A stretch of DNA of 64,000 nucleotides from Diplocloster agilis (GCF_019042275.1 NZ_JAHQCW010000008.1:1-64000), one strand, 5' to 3'. Positions 1 to 9,484 are shown, numbered from the stretch's first letter. The notes: generated from the letters alone by a model not told the origin. Numbers and translations are program-made.

Positions 1-205
1 CCGGGAACACATCACGTGTTCCTGGTGAATAGGCTCGGTTCCTGAACCCGGCTTTTCGATTTCACTTAGCGGGTGCCAGCGCAAGCCCTCCGCGCTCCCA
101 GGGAGATACAAAAGAACCCGGCCGCCCGGAGCGTCCCCGGATACCATTCCCGGATACCGCCCGCGGTTCCAAGCCCTAAGCAGCGGCATACGAAGCCCCC
201 AGGAT
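1..205. repeat. Truncated copy of large palindromic intergenic repeat
   Basis: The first 200 bases closely match the right half of the palindromic element near 31.1-31.3 kb. They share the inner hairpin (GGAACACATCACGTGTTCC), the stretch around GGCTCGGTTCCTGAACCCGG and the segment TTCACTTAGCGGGTG. The left half of this copy lies outside the window. Similarity decays beyond about base 150. The rest of the gap up to the first gene shows no other feature. Confidence 0.8.
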
Positions 206-246
206 GAACACTAAATTCGTGCGGCAGCAGCGCCAAACTAACGGTC

Positions 247-1518
247 TTAGGAATTAATCATCACATCCAGAATCACTTCATCCGTGATTCTCATGCCCTC
301 CCGGGCAATCATCGCGACGCCCTCCACCGTATCGTTCACATCTTCCTTCACAATTCCTTCCCCCGGACTGAACGTCCGGCCACCAAACGTAAGGTTGATC
401 GCCATCAGAGCCGCTTCCACGCTGGACGCGATCTTAGCGGCGCAGGAAGCCTTCGCCCCGTCGCACACGATTCCTGCCACATTAGCTAATGTATTTGTAA
501 CCACCGCGCCGATCTCTTCCACACCGCCTCCCAGCAGGTAGGCGATCCCGGCTCCCGCTCCCGCCCCGGCGCTTACTGCTCCGCAGTAGGCGGAAAGCCT
601 TCCGATCTCCTTTTTCTGGTACACAGCGGTCAGATTGCTGATGCACAGGGCGCGGTACAGCTGTTCTTCCGTGGCTTTTAATTCTCTGGCATAGACGATA
701 ACCGGCAGCGAGACGGTCATCCCCTGGTTTCCGCTTCCCGAATTGATCACCACCGGCAGTTCGCATCCGCCCATCCTGGCGTCGGACCCCGCGGCCGGCA
801 TTGCTTTGGCCAGAGCGCTGACATTATCTCCGTACATCTTTATCAGCATCGCGCCCACATTGGCTCCGTAGGTATGTTTTAATCCATATTCCGCAATCGT
901 GGTGTTATATTCTATCTGACGTTTCAGGATCGGTTTTACATCTTCGATCCGCACATTCCGGGCGAACTCGTAGATGGCCGGAATATTCAGGAAATCCATC
1001 TCCACTTCCGCTTCCATCTCTTCCTCGTCGTGAGGCACATCCAGCAGGACTTCCCCATTTTTTTCAATACGCACGATACCGGTGTGGGTGTGGATCACTT
1101 CCACTTTCGAGATCTGGTCCCCTTTTTGCATTTCCACGACAATATGCAGCTTCGCCGTGGAGTTCAGCAGCGCGGCGGTACAGATCCCCTCCTCCATCAG
1201 CTCTTTGGTACGCCTTCTGTGTTCTTCCGTTACCTTGCTCAACACTTCCAGTTCCAGGGAAGAGTCGCCTCCCACGGCCCCTATAATAGCCGCCGCCTCG
1301 ATCCCCTTCAGGCCTCCGGTGGCAGGTACGACCACGCCCTTTACATTTTTTACGATATTACCGCTGCTGGAGACGGTGATCTTCTCAGGGAAATCGCCCA
1401 ATACTTCCCTGGCTTTCGCCGACGCATAGGCTATGGCTATAGGCTCCGTGCACCCAAGCGCCGGAATCAGTTCCGTTTCCAATATTTCAATACACCCATG
1501 ATAAATTCCCTGTTTCAT
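247..1518 (-). CDS. cyuA: L-cysteine desulfidase family protein (UPF0597/CyuA), cluster A copy
   Basis: Predicted cytoplasmic iron-sulfur enzyme that splits L-cysteine to pyruvate, ammonia and sulfide. The family signature is clear: LGCTEPIA with Cys23 near the N-terminus, a glycine-rich AYCGAVSAG segment near residue 310 and CDGAKASCAAK near 350. These supply the cysteines expected to bind the cluster. The 423-residue length is normal for the family. I chose the ATG at 1518 because GGAGGAAATT lies directly before it; an in-frame ATG 24 codons upstream lacks such a site and overlaps a repeat. It is the last gene of the LacI-AKR-cyuA group. A paralogue is encoded at 21410-22678. The substrate is inferred from family knowledge; some members may act on other amino acids. 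Confidence 0.85.
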   Translation of the reverse strand: MKQGIYHGCIEILETELIPALGCTEPIAIAYASAKAREVLGDFPEKITVSSSGNIVKNVKGVVVPATGGLKGIEAAAIIGAVGGDSSLELEVLSKVTEEHRRRTKELMEEGICTAALLNSTAKLHIVVEMQKGDQISKVEVIHTHTGIVRIEKNGEVLLDVPHDEEEMEAEVEMDFLNIPAIYEFARNVRIEDVKPILKRQIEYNTTIAEYGLKHTYGANVGAMLIKMYGDNVSALAKAMPAAGSDARMGGCELPVVINSGSGNQGMTVSLPVIVYARELKATEEQLYRALCISNLTAVYQKKEIGRLSAYCGAVSAGAGAGAGIAYLLGGGVEEIGAVVTNTLANVAGIVCDGAKASCAAKIASSVEAALMAINLTFGGRTFSPGEGIVKEDVNDTVEGVAMIAREGMRITDEVILDVMINS

Positions 1519-1522
1519 AATT

Positions 1523-1601
1523 TCCTCCAGTGCCGCACTTGCTGCGGCTATATTCAGGTATGCGCTCTGCGCGTTCCTCCAGTGCCGCATTTACTGCGGC
1601 T
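1523..1601 (-). repeat. Duplicated hairpin plus Shine-Dalgarno module
   Basis: Two 27-bp direct copies (1523-1549 and 1575-1601) each form a GCCGCA/TGCGGC hairpin directly followed, in the minus-strand transcript, by CTGGAGGA. The copy next to the desulfidase provides that gene's ribosome-binding site; the other has no start codon after it. A third version lies at 43285-43310 in front of an acetyltransferase. Confidence 0.7.
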
Positions 1602-1602
1602 C

Positions 1603-2574
1603 TTACTTAACCGGTTTCTGATTGGAATTCCCCAACTGTACTCTGCCCTCATCGGTCAGTGTGGCCCGATAGAGCTCATACCACTCTTCCCGGCTCAGCT
1701 CCACATTGCTGGCCGTGCAGATATCCTTAAGCCTCTCTTTGTTCGTAGTCCCGATCAGCGGCTGTATCTTTGCCGGATGCCGCAGTATCCAGGCTATAGC
1801 CAGCGCAGAGGGGGATACTCCCTTCTCCTCGCACATGCGGTCTACCGCCTGATTCAGGGCAGGATAATTGGGATCACCCATAAAGACGCCGCCGTAGAAG
1901 CCCACCTGGAACGGGGACCATGCCTGCGCCGTGATGCCCATCATCCGCATATAGGTAAGAACCGAACCGTTCCGGTCAATATTGTCTTTTTCGTTGAGTT
2001 TGATGGAATTCGTGGAATCGATCAATTCCGTGTGAGCAACGCTGAGCTGCATCTGATTGATGATAAGCTTCTGCTTCAGACAGGACTGCAGATAGGCAAG
2101 ATCCATCATTTTAAAATTACTGACGCCGAAGTAGCGCACTTTACCGCTGGCCTGCAGGATATCAAAAGCCTCCGCGACTTCCTCCGGCTCGATCAAAGTG
2201 TCCGGGTGATGCAGCATATAGGTATCCAGATAATCTGTGTGAAGCCTCTGAAGGCTTCCGTCTACCGACTCCAGAATATGCTTTTTCGTGGTATCCAGGT
2301 ACAGGGTCTTATCGGCATCCCGGATCAGTGTGCATTTCGATTGTATACGGATGCGGTTTCTAAGGCCGGGATTCCTGTCCAGGATTCTTCCGAAGACCAG
2401 TTCCGCGTCCCCGAAACCGTATACATCCGCGTGGTCAAAATAGTTGATTCCTTCTTCTACTGCCGTCAACACCAGGCTTTCCGCTTCTTCAAAGGGAATC
2501 CGGCAGTCTCTCATACATCCAAGCGCCAGCTCGGACGCGTTCATGGCACCATTACCGATCGATATCTGTTTCAT
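1603..2574 (-). CDS. Aldo/keto reductase (YdhF-like)
   Basis: NAD(P)H-dependent oxidoreductase with a TIM-barrel fold, 323 residues. The catalytic tetrad is visible: Asp and Tyr in FDHADVYG, Lys in QSKCTLI, and His in MLHHPD. The C-terminal IGTTNKERL segment is the cofactor phosphate-binding region. The overall pattern resembles the E. coli YdhF group. It lies 9 bp downstream of the LacI-type regulator and upstream of the cysteine desulfidase, so the three are probably cotranscribed. The physiological substrate cannot be read from the sequence. A second aldo/keto reductase of a different subgroup occupies the matching place in cluster B. Confidence 0.85.
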   Translation of the reverse strand: MKQISIGNGAMNASELALGCMRDCRIPFEEAESLVLTAVEEGINYFDHADVYGFGDAELVFGRILDRNPGLRNRIRIQSKCTLIRDADKTLYLDTTKKHILESVDGSLQRLHTDYLDTYMLHHPDTLIEPEEVAEAFDILQASGKVRYFGVSNFKMMDLAYLQSCLKQKLIINQMQLSVAHTELIDSTNSIKLNEKDNIDRNGSVLTYMRMMGITAQAWSPFQVGFYGGVFMGDPNYPALNQAVDRMCEEKGVSPSALAIAWILRHPAKIQPLIGTTNKERLKDICTASNVELSREEWYELYRATLTDEGRVQLGNSNQKPVK

Positions 2575-2583
2575 CTTAGCCTC

Positions 2584-3660
2584 CTACTCGATGATCATAG
2601 TGCCCAGACTTTTTTTAGCTGATTTCAAGGTGGATTCGCGGATCACGACTTCCGTCTGTATGGGTAATACTTCTCCTTTCACCGCTTCTCCCTTCGGATT
2701 CCGTATACGTTCCAGCAAAAGTTCGGCGGCCGCCCGGCCATATTCATATTTTGGCATACTGATGGTGGAAATCGCCGGAGACGACACCGCGGACAAGGCC
2801 ACACAGTCATTTCCGATCAAAGCGATGTCCTCCGGAATCCGGATTCCCGCTTCCTTACAGGCATAGAGCGCTCCCACCGCCATCTGGTCGTTGGACGCGA
2901 ACACCGCGTCGATCTCTTTGCGCTTCATCAGCAGTTCCTTCATGCAGCGATATCCTTCCAGAACCTCGAAGCGCCCGCAGATGATCAGTTCTTCGTCTAT
3001 TTCCAGACCCTCTTTTTGCAGCGCCCGCTTATAACCGTTCAGCCTCTGCTCCGCCATGGGGGAATTCTCCGGCACGGATATATAGGCAATGTGTTTTCTT
3101 CCGATTTCCGTCAAATGCATAACCGCCTGATAGGCCAGCTCGTCATGGTCCACCACGACGCTGTCCACATACGGATTCAGGCACGGGACTTCCAGCTGTA
3201 CCACCGGGATATTGATATCCTTTTTCTTAAGCCTGCTTAAAGACTTCAGATAACCTTCGGTTTTCTTATCCGCGCGGGATACGGAAGGGACCAGGATAAT
3301 GCCGTCGATCCATTGATGCACCAACGTTTTTACCATCTTCATCTCTTCCTCCACGCTGTCCTCGCTCTCCAGCACGTGGACACTGTAGCTGTTTTCCTTG
3401 CAGACGTCGCTGACCCCTTTTATCAAATCAATATAGAAGTTCCTTTTTAAGGAAGTAACGATCAGCGCAATCGTATCGGTCTTGGCATTCTTCAGCGTAC
3501 GGGCAATGGGATTCGTCGTATACCCGATCTGATGCGCCGCGTCCAGCACCCGTTCCTTCAGTTCGTCGCTGACTCCGGCCGAATTATTTAACACCCTTGA
3601 AACTGTCGCGATTCCGACATTCGCCAGTCTGGCCACATCTTTGATTCCTACTTCACTCAT
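2584..3660 (-). CDS. LacI-family transcriptional regulator
   Basis: A 358-residue DNA-binding regulator. The N-terminal helix-turn-helix (IKDVARLANVGIATVSRVLN, residues about 5-24) and hinge region (NPIARTLKNAKT) are typical. The rest is a periplasmic-binding-protein-like effector domain. Family members bind palindromes with a central CG. Three such sequences (9485-9496, 9707-9723, 9838-9849) lie in front of the livK operon, which makes that operon the likely target. The effector is probably the imported substrate or a breakdown product (inference). It heads a group with the aldo/keto reductase and the cysteine desulfidase. Confidence 0.88.
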   Translation of the reverse strand: MSEVGIKDVARLANVGIATVSRVLNNSAGVSDELKERVLDAAHQIGYTTNPIARTLKNAKTDTIALIVTSLKRNFYIDLIKGVSDVCKENSYSVHVLESEDSVEEEMKMVKTLVHQWIDGIILVPSVSRADKKTEGYLKSLSRLKKKDINIPVVQLEVPCLNPYVDSVVVDHDELAYQAVMHLTEIGRKHIAYISVPENSPMAEQRLNGYKRALQKEGLEIDEELIICGRFEVLEGYRCMKELLMKRKEIDAVFASNDQMAVGALYACKEAGIRIPEDIALIGNDCVALSAVSSPAISTISMPKYEYGRAAAELLLERIRNPKGEAVKGEVLPIQTEVVIRESTLKSAKKSLGTMIIE

Positions 3661-3770
3661 TTGTATGTACTCCCTATTTCCATCATTTTCCCCAATCTCT
3701 CCTTAAGATCCGTTATCCTTATCAAGTGCAGGGCAGCCAGTCTTCTCCCAAGATTTGGCTCGATTATACT

Positions 3771-3779
3771 ATTATAGCA
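3771..3779 (-). promoter_or_regulatory. Extended -10 promoter of the LacI regulator gene
   Basis: The minus strand reads TGCTATAAT, an extended -10 element, about 110 bp upstream of the regulator start. No good -35 hexamer is spaced 17 bp away, which fits an extended -10 promoter. A second TATAAT lies nine bases downstream. The regulator, reductase and desulfidase could therefore be transcribed separately from the liv operon. Confidence 0.5.
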
Positions 3780-3894
3780 TATTCTTCTGTTTGGGAATAG
3801 CGGTGCACATATTTCTTCGATCCGCTCTGCGAAAGGAGTTTACCCCTTCCGCAGCAGGCGGTGAGTCACGAAGAGAAACTCTTTTTATCCGAAA

Positions 3895-4434
3895 CTAAAC
3901 AATTGTTTTTTCTTTTAATTTTTCAATCTTGAAATCACAGTATTCGCAGCCTTTTTTGGCGCTGGTGCATAACCAGGTTCCCTGCAGATCTAACGCGTTG
4001 GCATGTCCATAGTCCCCGTAGCTGGCGATATCGCACAGATATTCCACTTCTTCAGGCTCAAGTCCCATATTCTCCCAGCCCTGTACCAGAGCGCATTTGC
4101 CCGCCATACGTACGGTAGCGTACTCATCCGTCTCGTCGCAGATGCAGTTTCCAACCGCCAATGTGTTGGAAACCCCGTTGCAGGATACCAGGAATTCCGC
4201 CATGCCTTTGGGATTGCCGTCGCTGCCCGCTCCGCATCCGGACGCCGCTTTGTGCTCGCCGTATGCATATAACGCTTTTTTCGCGTACAGGTCAAAAAGT
4301 TCCCTGGGCATTACTTTGTAGAAAAATCCCAGATATCTGGCCCGGTCTTCCAGCGCGGATTCGATCATCTTACGCACTTCTTCGTATGTATAGTTATCCT
4401 TTTTGTTGTACTGTACTCTTTCTTCGTTTGTCAT
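3895..4434 (-). CDS. ATC-hydrolase-family protein (cluster A)
   Basis: A 179-residue soluble protein resembling the family named for L-2-amino-thiazoline-4-carboxylic acid (ATC) hydrolase. The diagnostic C-terminal part has CD followed by a glycine and then a T-x-A-x-x-GCEYCDF motif. Members in Pseudomonas open the thiazoline ring on the way to cysteine. Here it follows the liv transporter genes (107 bp after livF) with a good AAGGAG ribosome site and lies upstream of the regulator and cysteine desulfidase. Most Clostridial members are uncharacterised, so the reaction is uncertain. A divergent homologue lies at 30195-30686. Confidence 0.6.
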   Translation of the reverse strand: MTNEERVQYNKKDNYTYEEVRKMIESALEDRARYLGFFYKVMPRELFDLYAKKALYAYGEHKAASGCGAGSDGNPKGMAEFLVSCNGVSNTLAVGNCICDETDEYATVRMAGKCALVQGWENMGLEPEEVEYLCDIASYGDYGHANALDLQGTWLCTSAKKGCEYCDFKIEKLKEKTIV

Positions 4435-4541
4435 GGTTCATTCTCCTTTTTTTCCATTATGATTGCCTGTTTTACAAGGCATACGGGTACGCCCTCCGGG
4501 CGCTTCCCTCATTTATATGCAAATCCGTGATGCCGCCGCTG

Positions 4542-5261
4542 TTATGCGGAACCCAGATAAGCCTTCCGTACATCATCATTGGTCTGCAGCGCTTTCGCGG
4601 AGTCGCTTAAGGTAACCCTTCCTGTCTCCAGCACGTAACCTCTGTCCGCGATCTGCAGGGCCATATTGGCGTTCTGTTCGATCAAAAGAATCGTCACGCC
4701 GGTCTTATTAATCTTCACAATTAACTCAAATATCATTTCCACCAGGTTCGGCGCCAGTCCCATGGACGGCTCATCTAACAGAAGCAGCTTCGGCTTGCTC
4801 ATCAGTGCCCTGCCGATAGCCAGCATCTGTTGTTCTCCGCCTGAGAGCGTACCGGCGGACTGTTTTCTTCTCTCCTTGAGCCTGGGGAACAGATCATACA
4901 CTTCCTCATAGGAAGCGGCGATCTCTTTTTTATTTTTGCGGGTGAAAGCCCCGATCTGAAGGTTATCCTGAACGCTTAAGCCTCCGAATACTTCACGGCC
5001 TTCCGGAGACACGCCGATTCCAAGCCTGGTGATGTTGCAGGATTTCATCTTCGTAATATCCTGTCCGTTGAAGATGATGCTGCCGCTGGACGCGGGCGCA
5101 GTGCCGGTAATACTGCTGACCGTGGTACTCTTCCCGGCCCCGTTGCTGCCGATCAGCGTTACGATCTCGCCTTCGAGCACTTCCAGGCTCACGCCTTTGA
5201 GCGCGTGGATACTCCCGTAATACGTATGTATATCATGAATCTCAAGCATCTTGTTCGGCAT
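4542..5261 (-). CDS. livF: Branched-chain amino-acid-type ABC transporter ATPase LivF
   Basis: A 239-residue ATP-binding subunit of a hydrophobic-amino-acid-type importer. Walker A (GSNGAGKST), the signature LSGGEQQ and Walker B (LLLLDEPS) are intact. The YYGSIHALKGVSLEV opening and short length are typical of LivF. I chose the start at 5261, which is preceded by GGAGGTG at nine bases. It overlaps the end of livG by 20 bp, implying translational coupling. It acts at the inner face of the membrane with LivG, LivH and LivM. Confidence 0.93.
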   Translation of the reverse strand: MPNKMLEIHDIHTYYGSIHALKGVSLEVLEGEIVTLIGSNGAGKSTTVSSITGTAPASSGSIIFNGQDITKMKSCNITRLGIGVSPEGREVFGGLSVQDNLQIGAFTRKNKKEIAASYEEVYDLFPRLKERRKQSAGTLSGGEQQMLAIGRALMSKPKLLLLDEPSMGLAPNLVEMIFELIVKINKTGVTILLIEQNANMALQIADRGYVLETGRVTLSDSAKALQTNDDVRKAYLGSA

Positions 5262-6030
5262 CTTTTTCTACACCTCCACTCCCGAGATAAGCGCGGATTA
5301 CCTGCGCATCCCTTGCGATTTCTGCGGGAAGCCCTTCTGCGATCTTTCTGCCGTGGTCGATCACGTAGATCCGGTCGGAAATGTTCATAACCACGCTCAT
5401 ATCATGTTCGATCAGCAGTATGGTGTGCCCGTTCTGTCGGAGTTTCAGAATAAATTTCATCAGCTCCTCTGATTCCTGAGGATTCATGCCCGCGGCCGGC
5501 TCATCCAGGATGATCAGCTTCGCGTTGGTGGCAATCGCCCGGGCGATCTCCAGTTTTCTCTGCATTCCGTAGGGAAGATTCTTCGCATAGTTGTTGATCT
5601 GATCCCCTAATTCCAGGGACTCTAACAGATCAATCGCTTTCTGGGCCGCCTCTTTTTCCGCTTTCCTGAATTTTTTCGTTCGGAAGAGCAGATCCAGGAA
5701 ATTATACTGTATGTTAATGTGATCCCCCACCAGAACGTTTTCAATTACCCGCATCGTGGGAAACAGACGGATATTCTGGAAGGTACGGGCCATTCCGGCC
5801 TTGACGATCTCCCGGGGCGCCTTGTTCTGAATCTCTTTCCCCTCAAATTCGACGGTACCCTTGTTCACCTTATAGACGCCGGTCAGCATGTTAAAGATCG
5901 TAGTCTTACCTGCGCCGTTGGGGCCTATGATACTGACGATCTCCCCTTGATTCACTTCAAAACTGACGTCCTCTACAGCAATCAGACCGCCGAAAACCTT
6001 TGTAATCTCATTTACCTTTAACAACGCCAT
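5242..6030 (-). CDS. livG: Branched-chain amino-acid-type ABC transporter ATPase LivG
   Basis: A 262-residue ATPase with Walker A (GPNGAGKTT), a degenerate signature region (LPYGMQRKLEIARA) and Walker B (LIILDEPAAGMN). The insertion between Walker A and the signature, and the YGMQR variant, are characteristic of LivG rather than LivF. Its ATG overlaps the livM stop codon (TAATG). It is one of two different ATPases powering the liv-type importer of cluster A. Confidence 0.93.
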   Translation of the reverse strand: MALLKVNEITKVFGGLIAVEDVSFEVNQGEIVSIIGPNGAGKTTIFNMLTGVYKVNKGTVEFEGKEIQNKAPREIVKAGMARTFQNIRLFPTMRVIENVLVGDHINIQYNFLDLLFRTKKFRKAEKEAAQKAIDLLESLELGDQINNYAKNLPYGMQRKLEIARAIATNAKLIILDEPAAGMNPQESEELMKFILKLRQNGHTILLIEHDMSVVMNISDRIYVIDHGRKIAEGLPAEIARDAQVIRAYLGSGGVEKDAEQDA

Positions 6031-7076
6031 TATCCCACCTGCTTTCCTTTGCTGCCTTCCTTCCGGGCCTGTAGCGCCTTCGGAAGTGTCACTCCCCGCG
6101 GAAGCTTATAGGGCTTTTTGCTTAAGCCGCCCATAAGGCCCTGGGGCCGGAAGCGCATCATGAGGATCAACAGCAGTCCGTATACTACGAACCGGTAATC
6201 CGCCAGCGCACGCAGCACCTCGGGGAAGGAGATCAGCAGTATCGAGCCGACGATCATACCCGGTATGGAACCCAGGCCTCCGAAGATCACGATACACAGT
6301 ATTGTCATGGAGATATCAAAGTTGAAGGAGTTGGCGTCGATATAGCGGTTCATGGACGCGTAGAACGCTCCGGCCATACCTGCCATGGCCCCGGACAGGA
6401 TAATCGTCTGTACCCGGTATTTGGCCGTATTGACTCCCATCAGCTTCGCGGCCAGCTCATCTTCCTTGATGGCGATCACCGCACGTCCGAACTTGGACTT
6501 TAACACTGCCAGGCTCACCAGTACCGCTATGGTAACTAGAACTAACATCAGCCAGTAGAAGCCTCCGTTCGAGGTGGTGAATTCCCAGCCGAACAGGCTT
6601 GGCCGCGGGATATTCCGCACTCCCAGCGGTCCGTTGGTAACACTGTTGAAGTTGAGGATAATCATTTCCACCACTTCGCCGAAAGCCAGCGTGATAACTG
6701 CCAGATAAGAACCGGAGAGCCGCATCGTAGCGATACCCAAAACCAGCCCGCCGATCGCTCCTCCGATAATTCCAAAAATTAATGTGATCCAGAAGGGCCA
6801 TCCCAGTTTCGATCCCAAAAGGCCCGAGAAATATCCGCCCAGGCAATATAGCGCCGCATGTCCCATGGAAGTCTGTCCCATATAGCCCGCGATCAGGTTC
6901 AGGCTCATGGTCAGAATCGCGTAGATTCCGATCAGGCACAGCACCCTTAAGAAATACTGGCTTTTGAATAAGAACGGGACTAAGATCAGGACCAGATAAA
7001 GCACCGGGATCACTATTTTTTTCTTTGCATCCAGGAAATCCGTAAACTTCGCATAGATTTCACCTAGTATTTTCAT
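6030..7076 (-). CDS. livM: Branched-chain amino-acid-type ABC transporter permease LivM
   Basis: A 348-residue integral membrane protein with about ten hydrophobic segments. LivM features include the MSLNLIAGYMGQTSMGHAA stretch near residue 60 and the G-G-L-G-S-I-P-G motif near 265. The C-terminus ends in a short charged tail. It lies 12 bp downstream of livH and overlaps livG by one base. With LivH it forms the translocation channel. The transported compound is not evident; Liv-type systems also carry amides, urea and small aromatic acids. Confidence 0.92.
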   Translation of the reverse strand: MKILGEIYAKFTDFLDAKKKIVIPVLYLVLILVPFLFKSQYFLRVLCLIGIYAILTMSLNLIAGYMGQTSMGHAALYCLGGYFSGLLGSKLGWPFWITLIFGIIGGAIGGLVLGIATMRLSGSYLAVITLAFGEVVEMIILNFNSVTNGPLGVRNIPRPSLFGWEFTTSNGGFYWLMLVLVTIAVLVSLAVLKSKFGRAVIAIKEDELAAKLMGVNTAKYRVQTIILSGAMAGMAGAFYASMNRYIDANSFNFDISMTILCIVIFGGLGSIPGMIVGSILLISFPEVLRALADYRFVVYGLLLILMMRFRPQGLMGGLSKKPYKLPRGVTLPKALQARKEGSKGKQVG

Positions 7077-7088
7077 AGCTTTCCTCCC

Positions 7089-7964
7089 TTAGACTTTATC
7101 AATATTATCTTTGCCGAACAGCCCCGACGGGCGGATCAGCAGTACCAGGAACAACACCACATAGGCGATGGCGCTTCGGAAGCTTCCGCCTAAGAACGCT
7201 ACGGCCAGGGCCTCCGCCACACCTACGACGATACCGCCCACGACCGAGCCATAGAGCACGCCGATTCCTCCCAGAACCGCGGCCGAGAAACCCTTGAGGC
7301 CCGCGTCCGTACCCATGGTACAGTAGACCATCTGGTAATAACCGGATACCAGTACGCCGGCTACCGCCGCGCACATACCGCTTAAGAAGAAGGTGAAGGT
7401 CACGACCTTTTTCACGTCGATCCCCATTAAGTTAGCGGCTTTTGAATTTTCTCTGGAAGCTCTCATAGCCAGTCCGATCTTGGTCTTGTTCACGATGATT
7501 GTCAGGATGACCAGGAATACCAGAGCGATTAAAAACATCATGATCTGCGCGCTAGTCAGCGTCACGCCGAATATCTCCACATTCCCGAAGTCGAAAAGCT
7601 TGGGAAATGTTTTTTTCGTACTGTCAAAGCAAATCATTAACATGTTCTGTATAATATAGGATACGCCTATGACGGAGATCAGGCAGGTAATATTGGGCGC
7701 GTTTTTCGCCCGAAGCGGCGCCAGGATCACACGGTCCATCGCCATACCCAGCAGACCGGTCATAAGAATCGAGAATACAAATGCCGCCGGCATACCCCAC
7801 TGCATGGCCACCGCGAACAGGGCCATATGCGCTCCGAATGCAAAGATCGACCCGTGCGCCATATTCAAAAGTCTGAGAATACCGAATACCAGGGAATAAC
7901 CAACCGCGATCAGCGCATATACCATCCCCAGCATAACACCGTTTAAAATCTGTTCGAGTAGCAA
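7089..7964 (-). CDS. livH: Branched-chain amino-acid-type ABC transporter permease LivH
   Basis: A permease of about 291 residues with the LivH opening (LLEQILNGVMLGMVYALIA) and the VYALIAVGYSLVFGILRLLN segment. I prefer the TTG at 7964 because GGAGGTGG lies five bases before it. An in-frame ATG at 7985 would place that ribosome site inside the coding region. About eight membrane spans are visible, with the conserved AVLGGIG near the C-terminal third. It is the second gene of the liv operon. Confidence 0.9.
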   Translation of the reverse strand: MLLEQILNGVMLGMVYALIAVGYSLVFGILRLLNMAHGSIFAFGAHMALFAVAMQWGMPAAFVFSILMTGLLGMAMDRVILAPLRAKNAPNITCLISVIGVSYIIQNMLMICFDSTKKTFPKLFDFGNVEIFGVTLTSAQIMMFLIALVFLVILTIIVNKTKIGLAMRASRENSKAANLMGIDVKKVVTFTFFLSGMCAAVAGVLVSGYYQMVYCTMGTDAGLKGFSAAVLGGIGVLYGSVVGGIVVGVAEALAVAFLGGSFRSAIAYVVLFLVLLIRPSGLFGKDNIDKV

Positions 7965-8046
7965 GCTGCCACCTCCATATCTCACTTAATCCCTGCCCGG
8001 CGGCGGTCACTATGCCGCGCCGCCGGACAGCTGCTGTCATACCGGG

Positions 8047-9291
8047 TTATTTGATGTGCTCTGCTTCCCAGTCTGCCTGGCTTTTCAATACATCCGGGAT
8101 TTCCACATATTTTCCGTCTTCGATCTCCAGAAGAACCTGCTCTTTCAGACAGTTTCCTTCCTCATCGAAGGTAATTTTTCCGGTTACACCCTGGAAATCC
8201 GTGTTCGGAAGATTTTTCACAATGTCCGCTCTCTCGGCGGAGTTTCCGGCTTCGATGGCGTACAGGATCGCGTTGGTGGCGTCATATACCTGAGCCGCGA
8301 AGGTACTGGGGTTGGAGCCGTAAGCTTCCTCGAATTTCTTGGCAAAGGACTGGATAGCCGGGTCTTCACTTTCATAGAAGAAGCTGGTTCCTAATACTAC
8401 GCCGTTGGCATCTTTACCGGCCAGTTCGATGAATTCCTGGGAGAAACATGCTGCGGACATAACGAATTTTACATCTTTGTCTTTTTCTCTGTACTGCTGG
8501 ATGAACGGTGCGGTAGCGGAGTAAGGGCCGGAAGAATAGATGGCTTCCACGCCTGCCTGCTGGAACTTGGCAACCGTAGCGGTAAAGTCAACGGTTCCGT
8601 CTTCATACAGCTCTGCCAGTACCAGTTCTCCGCTGTACTGGTCGCCGTAGCGCTCCAGCATATCCTGGATTGCGGTGGTAACGGCTACGCCTGCGTCATT
8701 GTTCGGGTTGATGGTTCCGATCTTCTTAACGCCCAGGTAGTCCATGATCTGAAGCATGGTGTTCGCGTCCGTGGTGTAGATGGCGTTATTACGGAAGATG
8801 CAGTCGCCGACTTTCGCGAAATCCATATGGGCGGCGGAACCGTTGATTAACGCAATCCCGGATTCCTGATAAACCTCTCCGGCCGTCATTCCGACACCGC
8901 TTGAGAAATGTCCGAGTACCGCGCTGATGGAGCTGTCGCCTACGATCTTTTCCGCTATGGAAGCGGCCTGCTCGCTGGAGTTGGCATCGTCAAAGTCTAC
9001 CAGTTTGATCTTTCTGCCGATGACTCCGCCTTTTTCATTCCATTCGTCTACCGCGATCTGCGCTGCGGTCTTCATGCTCTTACCGTACTCCGCGTTGTCT
9101 CCGGTCTGGGGGCCTACGAATGCCAATGTGATGTCCTCTTTGCTGTTGTCCGCGGCCTGGGTGGTATCCGCGTCTTTACTGCTGCTTCCGGCTTCCGCCT
9201 GGGTGCTTTCTGATTTTTTGTCACCGCAGCCTGTCAAAATGGAGGCAGCCATGACCAGGGTAAGTAATAGGCACATACTCTTCTTTTTCAT
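8047..9291 (-). CDS. livK: Liv-type substrate-binding lipoprotein
   Basis: A 414-residue extracytoplasmic binding protein that delivers ligand to LivHMGF. It has a lipoprotein signal (positive start, hydrophobic core, lipobox ILTGC with Cys22) and a serine/alanine-rich linker. The mature part is a type I periplasmic-binding fold opening with ITLAFVGPQTGDNAEYG, as in LivJ/AmiC proteins. It is the first gene of the operon, far downstream of a strong promoter. The ligand is unknown; cluster context points to a sulfur-containing or amino-acid-like compound (inference). Confidence 0.9.
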   Translation of the reverse strand: MKKKSMCLLLTLVMAASILTGCGDKKSESTQAEAGSSSKDADTTQAADNSKEDITLAFVGPQTGDNAEYGKSMKTAAQIAVDEWNEKGGVIGRKIKLVDFDDANSSEQAASIAEKIVGDSSISAVLGHFSSGVGMTAGEVYQESGIALINGSAAHMDFAKVGDCIFRNNAIYTTDANTMLQIMDYLGVKKIGTINPNNDAGVAVTTAIQDMLERYGDQYSGELVLAELYEDGTVDFTATVAKFQQAGVEAIYSSGPYSATAPFIQQYREKDKDVKFVMSAACFSQEFIELAGKDANGVVLGTSFFYESEDPAIQSFAKKFEEAYGSNPSTFAAQVYDATNAILYAIEAGNSAERADIVKNLPNTDFQGVTGKITFDEEGNCLKEQVLLEIEDGKYVEIPDVLKSQADWEAEHIK

Positions 9292-9391
9292 CGTTTGTTC
9301 TCCTTCTCCTGAATGGTTTTTCGTGGTTGTTTCTTATTTCTTTTGAATAGGGGCACTTGACGGCTGGCTTTTGGCCGTTTCTGTGCAATCT

Positions 9392-9437
9392 ATGAAAAAT
9401 AGTCTGCGAAGGTTTATGGAACGCTGCTATTTTTCAT
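9392..9437 (-). other. Stem-loop in livK leader
   Basis: An 11-bp perfect inverted repeat (ATGAAAAATAG / CTATTTTTCAT) with a 24-nt loop lies in the roughly 400-nt untranslated leader between the livK promoter and start codon. I recognise no known riboswitch family in this leader. The stem lacks a downstream U-run and is not a plain terminator. Confidence 0.45.
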
Positions 9438-9484
9438 GTAGCTTCGGCTATGTGATGTCCGGCGGCAGGGCGTCAGACTTGCTC

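Noticed and set aside
1030-2622. Long plus-strand open frame of 530 codons
   Set aside because: It lies antisense to the cysteine desulfidase and aldo/keto reductase genes, is rich in Arg/His/Gln and has no family motifs; it is a shadow of G/C-rich codon use.
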